DNA of 64,000 bases from Photobacterium frigidiphilum (GCF_003025615.1 NZ_PYMJ01000029.1:20638-84637); one strand, 5' to 3'; positions 37,601 through 46,387 are shown, counted from the stretch's first letter. The notes: generated by a model from the sequence alone, not told the origin. Made by a program: numbers and translations.

Positions 37601-38131
37601 GGGATCAGTCGGGTGCTTGATCACCCGTTATCGCTACGTTCATGGCCAGGTCAAGGCACTGTTTTTGCTCTTTCTGTTCCTCGTGGGGTATTAACTCAAA
37701 AACAACAAACAGTGATCTCTCAACAAGCGACAGAAAAGACAGCACCACTGAATGGAGTACGTGTGCTCTGCGTCGACAATGAGCCTGAAATATTACTAGG
37801 GATGGAAACGTTACTAGTGAGATGGGGCTGCGATGTGCGTTTAGCTGAAAGCGTTGTAGGCACTATTCAGCAACTGGAAGATGGTTGGGTGCCAGAATTT
37901 GTCTTAAGTGATTATCACTTAGCTAACAACCAAACCGGATTACAAGTTTTACAGCAATGCAGTTTACGTTTGGGTAAAACCTTCAAAGGGGCAGTGATAA
38001 GCGCCGACCGTACACCAGAAACTCAGCAAGCGATTCGAGGGCATGGTTTTAGTTTTATTAGTAAACCCGTAAAACCTCTAAAGTTACGTGCTTTATTGAA
38101 TCAGCGTATGAAAAGTGCAATAAAAAGCTAA
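34667..38131 (+). CDS. crbS: CrbS, hybrid histidine kinase with Na+/solute symporter-like domain
   Basis: 1154 residues. About thirteen membrane segments of SSS type occupy 1-500. A STAC-like linker and a PAS domain (about 625-735, ISQGITVVDKQLRLVAWNQ) follow, then a coiled coil. Next come HisKA with His800 in FLAAVSHDLMQPL, an HATPase domain (NFLTNAFRYNP, DNGPGIP, GLGLGLAIARG), and a receiver domain (about 1030-1150) with likely phospho-acceptor Asp1082 in LSDYHLA. In V. cholerae CrbS senses acetate-related signals and, with CrbR, activates acs. AGGA precedes the ATG. Confidence 0.9.
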   Translation: MAQGWIVVPVSLAYLGLLFFIAWYGDKKIKWMAKYRPWIYSLSIAVYCTSWTFYGTVGQASQNTWSFLPIYLAPIIVFTLGWRILARLILIAKREHITSIADFIAARYGKSQGLAVLVTIIAVVGILPYIALQLRAITMGLDQIAPSLGSGMGINEMDTAWLVTLALAAFTVLFGTRHIDTTEHHRGMMMAVAFESLVKLAAFLIVGVFAVGLLFELPDLQVVKASYLESSTPNMGSLLIHTILTMAAIICLPRQFHTIVVENSRAQDLHKARWIFPLYLVLMGIFVLPLALAGQALMMPSVSADTYVISLPLQQGAESIALLAFLGGTSAASGMVIVSTIALAIMVSNDLVLPLVLRRLRVSGKNFSAFSGLLLNVRRALILLLLLSAWGFYQILDNIPSLSAIGLLSFAAIAQFAPALLGGIYWRKGNKKGVYAGLFGGSIIWVITMMAQTSMLAGNADTNVLLWLLTPPQIPVLQSITSVDWGMLLSILANVTLYTSVSLMTRSSLTERLQAATFVGAPLPEAENASLYQTRVTVAELEMLAARFVGRKRVHHAFRQFAEQHQDPLLPQQQASGVLIRHTERVLAGVFGASSARLVLTSALQGRNMQLEEVATIVDEASELFDFSRGLLQGAIEHISQGITVVDKQLRLVAWNQRYLELFTFPPGLIQVGRPIADVIRHNAMEGLCGSGDPEKHVAKRVEHLLRGTAHTSSRVRADGQVIEVQGNPMPGGGFVMSFIDITAFRQAEQALKDANEHLEARVQKRTQELEQLNRRLVNATQQAEQQAQSKSRFLAAVSHDLMQPLNAARLFSSSLSELAKEDETIKLSRHIESALGAAEDLIGDLLDVSRLEAGKLQVNVHPFPIREVLDTLSAEFGVLAKQQGIQFEVLKSNAVIVSDPKLLRRALQNFLTNAFRYNPHGKVLLGVRRIKGKLQIEVWDNGPGIPLEKQTDIFDEFTRIQTSGADHGLGLGLAIARGISRVLDHPLSLRSWPGQGTVFALSVPRGVLTQKQQTVISQQATEKTAPLNGVRVLCVDNEPEILLGMETLLVRWGCDVRLAESVVGTIQQLEDGWVPEFVLSDYHLANNQTGLQVLQQCSLRLGKTFKGAVISADRTPETQQAIRGHGFSFISKPVKPLKLRALLNQRMKSAIKS

Positions 38132-38167
38132 TTAATATGGCTTGAGCATTGGATGAATAGATAAAAG

Positions 38168-38193
38168 AAAACGGAGCAGAGTGCTCCGTTTTT
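38168..38193. terminator. terminator between crbS and the symporter gene
   Basis: AAAACGGAGCA and TGCTCCGTTTTT pair around GAG between converging genes. Confidence 0.88.
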
Positions 38194-38251
38194 GATTCTA
38201 GCCAACGTATTACTTACGCTGTGAGTTTCTTATCAACACATGTTTTAGCTA

Positions 38252-39955
38252 TTAATGGTCATGTGCTTCACCCGCACCTTTAGGGTAGCGAATCGATTCA
38301 ACCATATCTTGAACATCTTTCGGTACTTCAGCGGTGAACTTGTTAACCACAATGGAAACTACGAAGTTCAGACACATACCTAGCGTACCAATACCTTCAG
38401 GACTTATACCAAAGAACCAGTTATCAGGCGTGCTTGCTGCTGGGTTGATAAACTTGAAGTAGATGATGTATGAGGCCGTAAACGTAATACCCGTTAGCAT
38501 GCCTGCAATCGCACCTTCTTTGTTCATCTTCTTATAGAAGATACCCAAAATAATCGCTGGGAAGAAAGAGGCAGCCGCTAAGCCGAACGAGAAGGCAACA
38601 ACCTGAGCAACAAATCCTGGTGGATTAATACCAAGGTAACCGGCTCCGACTATCGCGAGAGCTGCACCGATACGTGCTGCTAATAGCTCCTGTTTATCGG
38701 TCATGTCGGGCTTGAAGCCTTTCTTTAACAAGTCATGTGATATCGAGGTCGAGATAACCAGCAATAGCCCTGCAGCGGTTGATAATGCTGCGGCTAGGCC
38801 ACCAGCTGCCAACAATGCCACTACCCAATTAGGTAAATTAGCTAACTCGGGGCTTGCCAGTACGATGATGTCGCGGTTGATATTCATTTCGTTACGTTCA
38901 TCGCCCGAATAGAACATTTTACCGTCGTTGTTCTTGTCTTCCCACGTAACTAGGCCGGTTTTCTCCCAGTTTTTAACCCAGCCTGGTGCTTGTTCTGCTG
39001 ATACACCTTGCATGTCAGAGCCGTTGATTGTCTCAATCATATTGATACGAGCAAACGCGGCAACTGAAGGTGCGGTGGTATAAAGTAGCGAAATGAATAG
39101 CAGTGCCCAGCCCGCAGAAATACGTGCATCTTTCACGCGAGGAACCGTGAAGAAGCGAATAATAACGTGCGGCAAACCGGCAGTACCTACCATCAATGCA
39201 GAACAGATAAAGAATACGTCAACCATACTCTTTGAACCATCGGTGTAGGCGGTGAAACCTAACTCTGTGGTTAATCCATCAAGCTTATCAAGTACGTATG
39301 TTTCAGACCCTGTTAGCGTAGAACCTAAACCAAGCTGTGGGATACTGTTACCCGTCATCATGATTGACGTAAATACCGCAGGAACAAGGAATGCAAAAAT
39401 GAGAACACAAAATTGTGCAACCTGCGTGTAGGTAATGCCTTTCATGCCACCCAGTACGGCGTAGAAAAATACGATACCCATACCGATGATGATACCCATG
39501 TTGATATCAACTTCGAGGAAGCGGGCAAATACAACCCCAACCCCACGCATTTGACCTGCTACGTAAGTAAACGAAACGAAGATGGCACAAAAGACAGCTA
39601 CCATACGTGCAGTTCTAGAATAGTAACGCTCACCAATAAAATCAGGCACAGTAAACTGACCAAATTTACGTAAGTAAGGCGCAAGACATAGTGCGAGTAG
39701 TACATAACCACCCGTCCAGCCCATTAGGTATACACCGCCATCGTAACCGACAAATGAGATGATACCTGCCATTGAAATAAACGATGCTGCCGACATCCAG
39801 TCAGCTGCGGTAGCCATACCATTCGCAATAGGATGAACCCCACCGCCAGCAACATAGAACTCACTTGTGGTTCCTGCGCGTGCCCAAATGGCTATACCGA
39901 TATACACCGAAAAGGTGAGACCCACTAAAATAAACGTCCAGGTTTGGATATCCAT
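38252..39955 (-). CDS. Na+/solute (acetate-type) symporter, large subunit, VC_2705 subfamily
   Basis: 567 residues of the SSS fold with about thirteen membrane segments (MATAADWMSAASFISMAG, SAAGLLLVISTSISHDLLKK). A soluble insertion near 320-375 (WVKNWEKTGLVTWEDKNNDG) is typical of the VC_2705-type large subunit. These are annotated as ActP-like cation/acetate symporters; acetate is a reasonable but untested substrate. Start at 39955 with GAGG 6 bases upstream, 10 bases after the small-subunit gene. Confidence 0.85.
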   Translation of the reverse strand: MDIQTWTFILVGLTFSVYIGIAIWARAGTTSEFYVAGGGVHPIANGMATAADWMSAASFISMAGIISFVGYDGGVYLMGWTGGYVLLALCLAPYLRKFGQFTVPDFIGERYYSRTARMVAVFCAIFVSFTYVAGQMRGVGVVFARFLEVDINMGIIIGMGIVFFYAVLGGMKGITYTQVAQFCVLIFAFLVPAVFTSIMMTGNSIPQLGLGSTLTGSETYVLDKLDGLTTELGFTAYTDGSKSMVDVFFICSALMVGTAGLPHVIIRFFTVPRVKDARISAGWALLFISLLYTTAPSVAAFARINMIETINGSDMQGVSAEQAPGWVKNWEKTGLVTWEDKNNDGKMFYSGDERNEMNINRDIIVLASPELANLPNWVVALLAAGGLAAALSTAAGLLLVISTSISHDLLKKGFKPDMTDKQELLAARIGAALAIVGAGYLGINPPGFVAQVVAFSFGLAAASFFPAIILGIFYKKMNKEGAIAGMLTGITFTASYIIYFKFINPAASTPDNWFFGISPEGIGTLGMCLNFVVSIVVNKFTAEVPKDVQDMVESIRYPKGAGEAHDH

Positions 39956-39965
39956 AACTAACCTC

Positions 39966-40232
39966 TTAGTCTTCTTGTACGTTGAATTTACGATCGAGTG
40001 CATTCATGCGCACTACGTAGACAAAAATCAGTACCACAAAGGTATAGATGGAACCCTGTTGCGAGAACCAAAACCCTAATTTGAAGCCACCGATTTGGAA
40101 GTTGTTAAGAACATCGACAAATAAAATGCCGGCACCGAACGAAACCATGAACCAAATAGTGAGTAGGTAAGCCATTGTACTGAGGTTTTCTTTCCAGTAG
40201 GCCTTGGCCTGCTCCTTGGATTCAAACGCCAT
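39966..40232 (-). CDS. symporter small subunit (DUF4212)
   Basis: 88 residues from ATG 40232 (GGAGA upstream). Two membrane segments and the invariant stretch LGFWFSQQGSIYTFVVLIFV followed by RMNALDR identify DUF4212 rather than the YjcH/DUF485 family found next to enteric actP. It is the partner of the following large subunit and is transcribed first. Confidence 0.87.
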   Translation of the reverse strand: MAFESKEQAKAYWKENLSTMAYLLTIWFMVSFGAGILFVDVLNNFQIGGFKLGFWFSQQGSIYTFVVLIFVYVVRMNALDRKFNVQED

Positions 40233-40349
40233 TGTCATCTCCTTACACGTCATGTTAATAATCGCGGCAAATACGCGTTAATAAAATGTTACAGAAAGAC
40301 AATAGCAACGATCTCACAAGTAAACAGTGCAACTTTAGTCGTGCTAGAA

Positions 40350-40376
40350 ACAAAAAAATCGCCCAGAAACAGGCGA
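40350..40376 (-). terminator. terminator of the MarC-family gene
   Basis: AATCGCC and GGCGATT pair around a seven-base loop. T7 follows on the minus strand. Confidence 0.8.
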
Positions 40377-40434
40377 TTTTGTGAGGTGAGGTGGAAATTC
40401 AGTATGTTAATGATTTGTTGTGTTAGCCAAAGGT

Positions 40435-41067
40435 CTAAGTCATTAAATAAAAATCTTTGATGCCAATAAGCAGGTTGTTGACTGCCACAGCTGCAAGGAT
40501 TAACCCCATCACTCGGCTAATAATCGCAGCCCCGACATTACCGATATATTTCTGGATCTTATTTGCCCCAAGCATTAAGAACAACGTGACTAATAAAACA
40601 CTCAGCATCACCAATGTCGTGACCATTTGATCGCCCAGCGAGTAACGGTTGTTATCCGTTAACATTACCACGGCCATCATGGCTCCAGGTGATGCAATGG
40701 AAGGCACAGCTAAAGGGTATACCGCTAAACTACCTAACTCAGAGTGCTGAACTTCTTGCTCACTTAGCTTACATTCTTGATCAACTTTACCTTCGCCAAA
40801 GATCATGGTTAGGGCGAAAAGTAGCAGAACAAGCCCCCCTGCTGCTTGGAAAGCAGGCAGAGGTATTTGCATCGCTTCCAGTAATATCTGACCGATAATA
40901 ATAAAGAACAATAAAATGCCAGCAGAAATAGCAATGGCTTTTAGTGCGACTAAGCGGCGTTGTTGTGCATTTAGGTGGCTGGTTTGAGCAAGGTATACGG
41001 GCACTGAGCCGATAGGATCGACAACAGCCCAAATGAGGACAAACTGGGTGAGAAGGACGCTGAGCAA
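40435..41067 (-). CDS. MarC-family (UPF0056) membrane protein
   Basis: 210 residues with six membrane segments (LIWAVVDPIGSVPVYLAQTS, PLAVPSIASPGAMMAVVML, ISRVMGLILAAVAVNNLLIG). Function of the family is unknown. The start is TTG at 41067: AGGGGG lies 5 bases upstream, and no ATG is near. Both this ribosome-binding site and the start lie in one arm of a 14-bp inverted repeat whose other arm is about 90 bases upstream in the leader. Confidence 0.85.
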   Translation of the reverse strand: MLSVLLTQFVLIWAVVDPIGSVPVYLAQTSHLNAQQRRLVALKAIAISAGILLFFIIIGQILLEAMQIPLPAFQAAGGLVLLLFALTMIFGEGKVDQECKLSEQEVQHSELGSLAVYPLAVPSIASPGAMMAVVMLTDNNRYSLGDQMVTTLVMLSVLLVTLFLMLGANKIQKYIGNVGAAIISRVMGLILAAVAVNNLLIGIKDFYLMT

Positions 41068-41182
41068 AATAACCCCCTAAATTAAAATCGTTAATAGTGT
41101 GAAAGAATGATGACTTTTACTGGTTTTTTCTATGATATTAATGATGTTAGCAAAAATATATGCTTTTAAGGGGGTTATTTTG
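41065..41182 (-). promoter_or_regulatory. 14-bp inverted repeat sequestering the MarC-family start
   Basis: CAAAATAACCCCCT (41065-41078) and AGGGGGTTATTTTG (41169-41182) are exact reverse complements 90 bases apart. In the minus-strand mRNA the upstream arm would pair with the Shine-Dalgarno and the TTG start. Confidence 0.6.
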
Positions 41183-41368
41183 ATATTAAATTGTATTTAA
41201 ATTTGTCAGAGTTGAATAATCACCTCTATTTACAGTGGGTAATAGATGATTATTGCTTTCTGTGCGGTTTTGAAATGAAATTATGTTGAAGTCGCTGTTT
41301 TTGTGTGTTTTTTGAAAGGTATTTTCAGGTATTAACGAAGATAAATTAATACCTGATGTTTTTATAAC
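41079..41368. other. intergenic region between crbR and the MarC-family gene
   Basis: AT-rich, about 290 bases. Apart from the 41169-41182 repeat arm I see no gene, and no clear terminator for crbR. Confidence 0.5.
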
Positions 41369-42004
41369 CTATTGGGCTAAATCCATTTGCTGCAAGAGAA
41401 TCACGGCTTGAGTACGATTCTTAACGCCGAGTTTGCGAAAAATAGCGGTCATGTGAGCTTTGATTGTTGCTTCTGATACATTCAACTCATACGCAATTTG
41501 CTTATTAAGCAAACCATCAGACAGCATGCATAACACTTTATATTGCTGGGGAGTTAATGAGGCTATTTTCTGGGCAAGGTCATTAATTTCATCATCTTCA
41601 TCCCCGAGCCCTTCAGGAAAAAAGGGTTCTCCTTCGAGCACTTGATGTAGGGCGCTGATTAGCGCGCGCATATCACTTGATTTAGGAATAAAGCCAAATG
41701 CACCGTGGCTGCGAACCTGCTTTACAACCGTAACCTCTTCACTGGCAGATATCACAACGATGGGCAGGTCTGGATATTGGTTACGCAGTTGAATTAAACC
41801 TGACATGCCATTCGCGCCCGGCATTTTTAAATCGAGCAGCAATAAATCTACATCATGTTCTTTTTCTAATAAGCTGAGCAGAGTATCAAGCGACTCAGCT
41901 TCGAGTAGATTGGCACCACTGATCGCCATATGCACCGATTGAAAAAGTGCATTACGAAACAAGGGGTGATCATCAGCGATAACAATCGTGTATTGAGCGT
42001 CCAT
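41369..42004 (-). CDS. crbR: CrbR, LuxR/NarL-type response regulator
   Basis: 211 residues. The receiver domain has the acidic pair D11-D12 and the phospho-acceptor Asp58 in LLLLDLKMPG. The C-terminal LuxR helix-turn-helix reads LTPQQYKVLCMLSDGLLNKQ and ELNVSEATIKAHMTAIFRKL. With CrbS it activates acs in Vibrio. Start at 42004 (MDAQYTIVIADDHPLF) with AAGG 5 bases upstream; the frame runs 49 codons further without homology. Confidence 0.88.
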   Translation of the reverse strand: MDAQYTIVIADDHPLFRNALFQSVHMAISGANLLEAESLDTLLSLLEKEHDVDLLLLDLKMPGANGMSGLIQLRNQYPDLPIVVISASEEVTVVKQVRSHGAFGFIPKSSDMRALISALHQVLEGEPFFPEGLGDEDDEINDLAQKIASLTPQQYKVLCMLSDGLLNKQIAYELNVSEATIKAHMTAIFRKLGVKNRTQAVILLQQMDLAQ

Positions 42005-42185
42005 GGCTACCTTTTCATTATTATTTTTAGTTACGCTATCACTGCTATAAAACCAGATCAATTCGTTAACACTCAAGATAAGAGCTAGATCAGTCCTTTG
42101 GTTAACCGTGATGTAATGCATGATGAAATTGTAGTTAAGTTGTTTAAACATATAGTCGCTATGTTATGAGGGAATGTAATTATTA

Positions 42186-43346
42186 ATGAACCAAGAGATG
42201 ATCCGAAAAATTGATCAACGAAATGATGGCCAACGTTATTTTGAGCAACAACAATTTCAACGTCAGGAGCAGGGCTGGAAGTTAATTATTGGTACTTCGG
42301 TATTGTTATTAGCGTTAGTGGCCGTAGAGTTGTTTTGGTTGGTGCCAACGGTGACCAGTGCGAGTAAATCTGCTTTTAGTGGATTTGTTGCGGTGATTGG
42401 TATTATTTCCTTTGTGCTCTGGCTCGTTGCTCAGGCCGTACCATTTAAAGTGCGCTGGCAAAGTGTTTCCGTCGCGCTGGCGTGTTTATTGGGTGGTGGA
42501 TGGGCGCTGCTCTTTCCATTACTGATCCAGCAATCTCACTTTTTTAGCGTTTATGCTTACAGTGATCTGTTTATATTTCTTTCGGTCATTGCGTTTTTTA
42601 GTTACCGACCTGCACTGTATCTGGCAGTTTTACCTATCCTCTGTTCGTTATTAGTAACGGATATGTACTTTGGTGATACCAATAATGCGGTAACATTTCT
42701 GAGTATGGGTAGCCGACTGATCATTATTATTGTGGTGCGAGAGTGTCTTTATCATTGGTTTCATGCCTCAGTCTGGCATGAATTTGAAGAGAAGCGCTTA
42801 CGCAAGGAGCTGGCATCGGTGGCCTTGATCGATCTGGTTACTGGGCTGCAAAATGATAAACACTTTGAGCTAATGCTGGATCGGGAAATGATGGCCGCTC
42901 GCCGTCATAACAGTGATCTCACCGTGATGATGATTAATATTGAGCCGATGAATTTGTATGCAATGACGTGTGGTCATCAGGCTTGTGACGACTTACTTAA
43001 GCGCGCCACCAAAGGATTACGGCGCGGGGTGTATCGCCCACGGGATTTTATTGCCCGTGTCGGTAGCAGTGAATTTGCTTTATTGCTGCCAGATACCGAT
43101 GCTTCCGGTGCAGAAATTGTTGCCGAGCGTATGCAAAGACATGTCCATCGTTGCTGCGATATGTTGGTGAAAGGGGAGTTAGAACAACCAATGGCCGTCA
43201 TGATTACCATTGTGGAATGGGCACCAAACGTAAATGTGAGAACAATGCGCAGGTATATGCGGGATGCTCGTAGTCAGTTAAACCTTGATGAGCCGCAGAA
43301 GTGCGCAGATAGCGTGTCGTATTATGATCCCGTGAAGTATCGTTGA
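42186..43346 (+). CDS. membrane protein with degenerate GGDEF domain
   Basis: 386 residues. Five to six membrane segments lie at about 30-200, then a GGDEF-type domain from about 210. The signature site reads GSSEF (293-297), not GGDEF or GGEEF, while the fold residues around it (LIDLVTGLQND, RPRDFIARVG, LLLPDTDASGAEIVAERM) are kept. Diguanylate cyclase activity is therefore doubtful; a binding or regulatory role is more likely. It is divergent from crbR. Confidence 0.82.
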   Translation: MNQEMIRKIDQRNDGQRYFEQQQFQRQEQGWKLIIGTSVLLLALVAVELFWLVPTVTSASKSAFSGFVAVIGIISFVLWLVAQAVPFKVRWQSVSVALACLLGGGWALLFPLLIQQSHFFSVYAYSDLFIFLSVIAFFSYRPALYLAVLPILCSLLVTDMYFGDTNNAVTFLSMGSRLIIIIVVRECLYHWFHASVWHEFEEKRLRKELASVALIDLVTGLQNDKHFELMLDREMMAARRHNSDLTVMMINIEPMNLYAMTCGHQACDDLLKRATKGLRRGVYRPRDFIARVGSSEFALLLPDTDASGAEIVAERMQRHVHRCCDMLVKGELEQPMAVMITIVEWAPNVNVRTMRRYMRDARSQLNLDEPQKCADSVSYYDPVKYR

Positions 43347-43350
43347 ATAT

Positions 43351-43382
43351 AAAAAAAGAGCACATCATGTGCTCTTTTTTTT
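43351..43382. terminator. bidirectional terminator, GGDEF gene / dsbD
   Basis: GAGCACA and TGTGCTC pair around TCA with A7 and T8 flanks, between converging genes. Confidence 0.9.
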
Positions 43383-43398
43383 ATCGCTTTTATCTGAC

Positions 43399-45309
43399 TC
43401 AGTTAGCGAGTCGTTGCTTATCTAAGTGATTGAGAAAGGGTTTAGCTTTCATAAATCCCGTCAATCGAGCATTAGGCACTCGGTTTCCCTGACCATCCCA
43501 GAAATCGAGAGTCGGTAAGCCTAGTACGTCTAGTTCCTGTAGTAGCTTGATGTCTTGCGGTGAGCTCTTTGTCACATCCGCTTGCAGCAAAACAAACTTG
43601 TTTAACTCGGGCATAACTGAGGCATCATGGAAGGTGTACTTTTCAAATTCTTTACACGCCACACACCAATCCGCGTAAAAATCTAACATCACGGGTTTGC
43701 CTTGTGCTTTTGCCGCAGCTAATGCGCTATTAAGCTCGTCGATATTGGCGATACGTTGAAATTCTATGTTATTTGACTCACTTGTTGTTGTTGGTTGCGT
43801 GCCTGTAATGGCTTGATACAAAGGCTGGGTTGCAATGAATAACCCCAAGATAGCCACAACAGCCAATGTACTGCTACGCCATGATGCCGGCATGGTGGTT
43901 TTGATGTGATACAACCAACCAAATGCTGCAATGCCCAATGCAGACCATAAATAAGGCACCCACTGATGCGGTAAAATGCGCTCTAGTAAGAAAATAGGCA
44001 CGGCTAATAAAATAAACCCGAAGAATATTTTTACATGGATCATCCAGTTGCCCGCTTTGGGTAGTAGCTTGTTACCAAACATAGCGGCAAGAATCAGAGG
44101 GATCCCCATACCGATGGCGAGTGCATACAGAGCGATGGCACCCGTTAGTAAATCACCACTTTGTGCGACATACATTAAGGCGCCAGATAATGGGGCAGTT
44201 GTACACGGTGAGCAGACTAAGCCAGAGATTGCCCCCATCGCAAATACGCCACCGATACTGCCACCTTTTTGCTTGTTGCTTAGGCCACTTAACCATGTTT
44301 GCACACTGCTTGGTAGCTGTAAGTTATAAGCCCCAAACATAGACAGTGCGAGTAATATAAACATGACGCTTAATGCAATTAATACATAAGGGTGCTGCAG
44401 TGCTGCTTGGAATTGCATGCCAGCAGAAGCAACCACTAACCCTAATAAGGTGTATGTCAGCGCCATGCCTTGCACATAAATAAAGGCCAGTCGAAATACC
44501 CGACCTTGGCTAAGTTTACCGCCACCTAACACAATACCGGTCAGGATTGGGTACATCGGAAGTACACATGGCGTAAACGCTAAACCTACACCTAAAGCAA
44601 GGAACAAGAAGGGGGTCCACCATTGAGCAGCAAGATCGCTAGCCAGTTGATCTTGTTGCGTGGCAGGTGCTGCAGTCGTTGCCGAGTTTGTTGCTGCAAG
44701 GCTTGAAGTCTTGGCTGGTTGTACTGTTGGTGTTATGGCAGACGTTTGAGCCTGCTGGTCAGTACCTTCACGAGTATCTATGTTATCTGGCGTGTTAGTA
44801 CTCACTTTCGCTTTTGAGCCTATAACTGCTGATAGTGGTACTTGACGAATTTCTGGCGGGTAGCAAAATCCAGCCTTGGCACAGCCTTGATAACGCACGG
44901 TGAGTGTCGAGTTACTTGTGGCTTCAATAATGGGCACCGTCACTGTTAATGGGTCGGTATAAATATTTACTTGCCCAAAGAATTCATCTTTGTATGGTTT
45001 GCCTGGAGGAATGTCAATCTGACCTAACTGCGCATCATTGGCGGTAACAGACAATTGGTGCTGGTACAGGTAGTAACCCGGTTTAACTTGCCAATCTAGG
45101 TAAACACGATCGCCTTGTTGGCTAAAATTAAACGGAAATGCCTCATCAACGGTGACAAATTTATTGGTGCTTTGAGTATCATTGAAGAGCCCTGATAGCG
45201 AAAATTCTGCTCGTGTTGGTAAGCTAAATACACTAATTAGTAGGGTTCCCAGTATTAAAACGAGGGAAACGATACGGGACATCCCGCGATTTTTGCTCAA
45301 TCCAATCAT
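43399..45309 (-). CDS. dsbD: thiol:disulfide interchange protein DsbD
   Basis: 636 residues. A signal peptide precedes the periplasmic nDsbD domain (YQGCAKAGFCYPPEIR). Eight membrane segments carry the redox Cys in FTPCVLPMYPIL and LVCSPCTTAPLSG. The C-terminal thioredoxin-like domain has the active site ADWCVACKEFEKYTF. It passes electrons from cytoplasmic thioredoxin to DsbC and cytochrome c maturation. The first ATG (45309) is used; 45282 is an alternative. Confidence 0.95.
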   Translation of the reverse strand: MIGLSKNRGMSRIVSLVLILGTLLISVFSLPTRAEFSLSGLFNDTQSTNKFVTVDEAFPFNFSQQGDRVYLDWQVKPGYYLYQHQLSVTANDAQLGQIDIPPGKPYKDEFFGQVNIYTDPLTVTVPIIEATSNSTLTVRYQGCAKAGFCYPPEIRQVPLSAVIGSKAKVSTNTPDNIDTREGTDQQAQTSAITPTVQPAKTSSLAATNSATTAAPATQQDQLASDLAAQWWTPFLFLALGVGLAFTPCVLPMYPILTGIVLGGGKLSQGRVFRLAFIYVQGMALTYTLLGLVVASAGMQFQAALQHPYVLIALSVMFILLALSMFGAYNLQLPSSVQTWLSGLSNKQKGGSIGGVFAMGAISGLVCSPCTTAPLSGALMYVAQSGDLLTGAIALYALAIGMGIPLILAAMFGNKLLPKAGNWMIHVKIFFGFILLAVPIFLLERILPHQWVPYLWSALGIAAFGWLYHIKTTMPASWRSSTLAVVAILGLFIATQPLYQAITGTQPTTTSESNNIEFQRIANIDELNSALAAAKAQGKPVMLDFYADWCVACKEFEKYTFHDASVMPELNKFVLLQADVTKSSPQDIKLLQELDVLGLPTLDFWDGQGNRVPNARLTGFMKAKPFLNHLDKQRLAN

Positions 45310-45469
45310 GCTTATTTGACTCTTCTACAGGCGAACCCAGATTAGGTTATTTTATCTATTAGGAACATATTAATGACATTAACGTGTCGTTCTCGTTAGC
45401 GCCATGGTTATAACTATACTCTCTAGGACCGCCTTTTAAACATATTGGTTTCATTGTAAGGCAATCAAT

Positions 45470-46387
45470 TTATGTTCCTGCAAGTGCATTTCGCATGAAA
45501 TCGATAAAACACGTGATATGGTTTGGTACATACCCCAAGCGTTGATACAGCATATAAATGGGACGTGATGGGGAATACCAGTCATCCATCATGGTGGTGA
45601 GCGTGGCTTTTTCTAGGGCGTCTGCTACTACATAGTTAGGTAAACACGCGATACCTAATCCGCTTATTGCTGCTTGTTTTACACTATTTAAATCGGCAAT
45701 CGCCATGCGCACAGGGGAATTGATCCAGATCGTTTCCGGGTGTGCGACATCCGTTTTACAAGTGAGTGCCCACTCAAACTCTGGCACTGTAGCTAAGCGA
45801 GAATGGTGGTTTAATTCATCTGGGTGATGCGGTATACCATATTGTGCAAGATATTCTGGTGATGCGACGAGGGTACGTTGTGATTCGCCAATTTTAGCGG
45901 CAGAAAAACTGGAATTCGGTTGTTGCCCCACTCGAAAAACAACGTCGTATTGCTCTGGGCTGTAATCATGGTGTTGATTCGATAAATGATTAAGCGAAAG
46001 TGTGACTTCTGGGTAAAGCGCCAAAAACTGATTGAACAATGGCATGAGCTGATACGTCAGCAAACCTACAGGGGCAGAGATCCTCAATGCCCCTCTCGGG
46101 TTTGAGCTGCTGGTATCCATTAATTCACTGGTCGTGGCTTGTAATTCGTCAAGCAATGGCTGGCAGCGTTCAAAGTAATTTTGCCCTAATGGGGTTAATG
46201 CCACATTGCGACTATCGCGAATAACCAGTTGGCTACCAAGGGTATCTTCTAGTCGTTGTAATCGACGGCTCAGGGTCGCTGGGGGGATGTCTAACGCATT
46301 GGCTGCTGCTCTAAAACTTCCATGCTGGGCTATCGCAATCAGAGCGCGTAGGTCGTCTAGCTTCATACCATTTTTGCATCGCTGCAT
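45470..46387 (-). CDS. LysR-family transcriptional regulator
   Basis: 305 residues. An N-terminal winged helix (LRALIAIAQHGSFRAAANAL, PATLSRRLQRLEDTLGSQLV) is followed by a LysR substrate-binding domain (RISAPVGLLTYQLMPLFNQF). The target is not identifiable; the nearest same-strand gene downstream is dsbD, 160 bases away. The ATG at 46387 has GAGG 10 bases upstream; ATG 46366 (MKLDDL) is a plausible alternative start by family pattern. Confidence 0.85.
   Translation of the reverse strand: MQRCKNGMKLDDLRALIAIAQHGSFRAAANALDIPPATLSRRLQRLEDTLGSQLVIRDSRNVALTPLGQNYFERCQPLLDELQATTSELMDTSSSNPRGALRISAPVGLLTYQLMPLFNQFLALYPEVTLSLNHLSNQHHDYSPEQYDVVFRVGQQPNSSFSAAKIGESQRTLVASPEYLAQYGIPHHPDELNHHSRLATVPEFEWALTCKTDVAHPETIWINSPVRMAIADLNSVKQAAISGLGIACLPNYVVADALEKATLTTMMDDWYSPSRPIYMLYQRLGYVPNHITCFIDFMRNALAGT

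Noticed and set aside
39966..40232. YjcH (DUF485) as the identity of the small gene before the symporter.
   Set aside because: The LGFWFSQQGSIYTF stretch and RMNALDR end fit DUF4212, the partner of VC_2705-type symporters, not DUF485.
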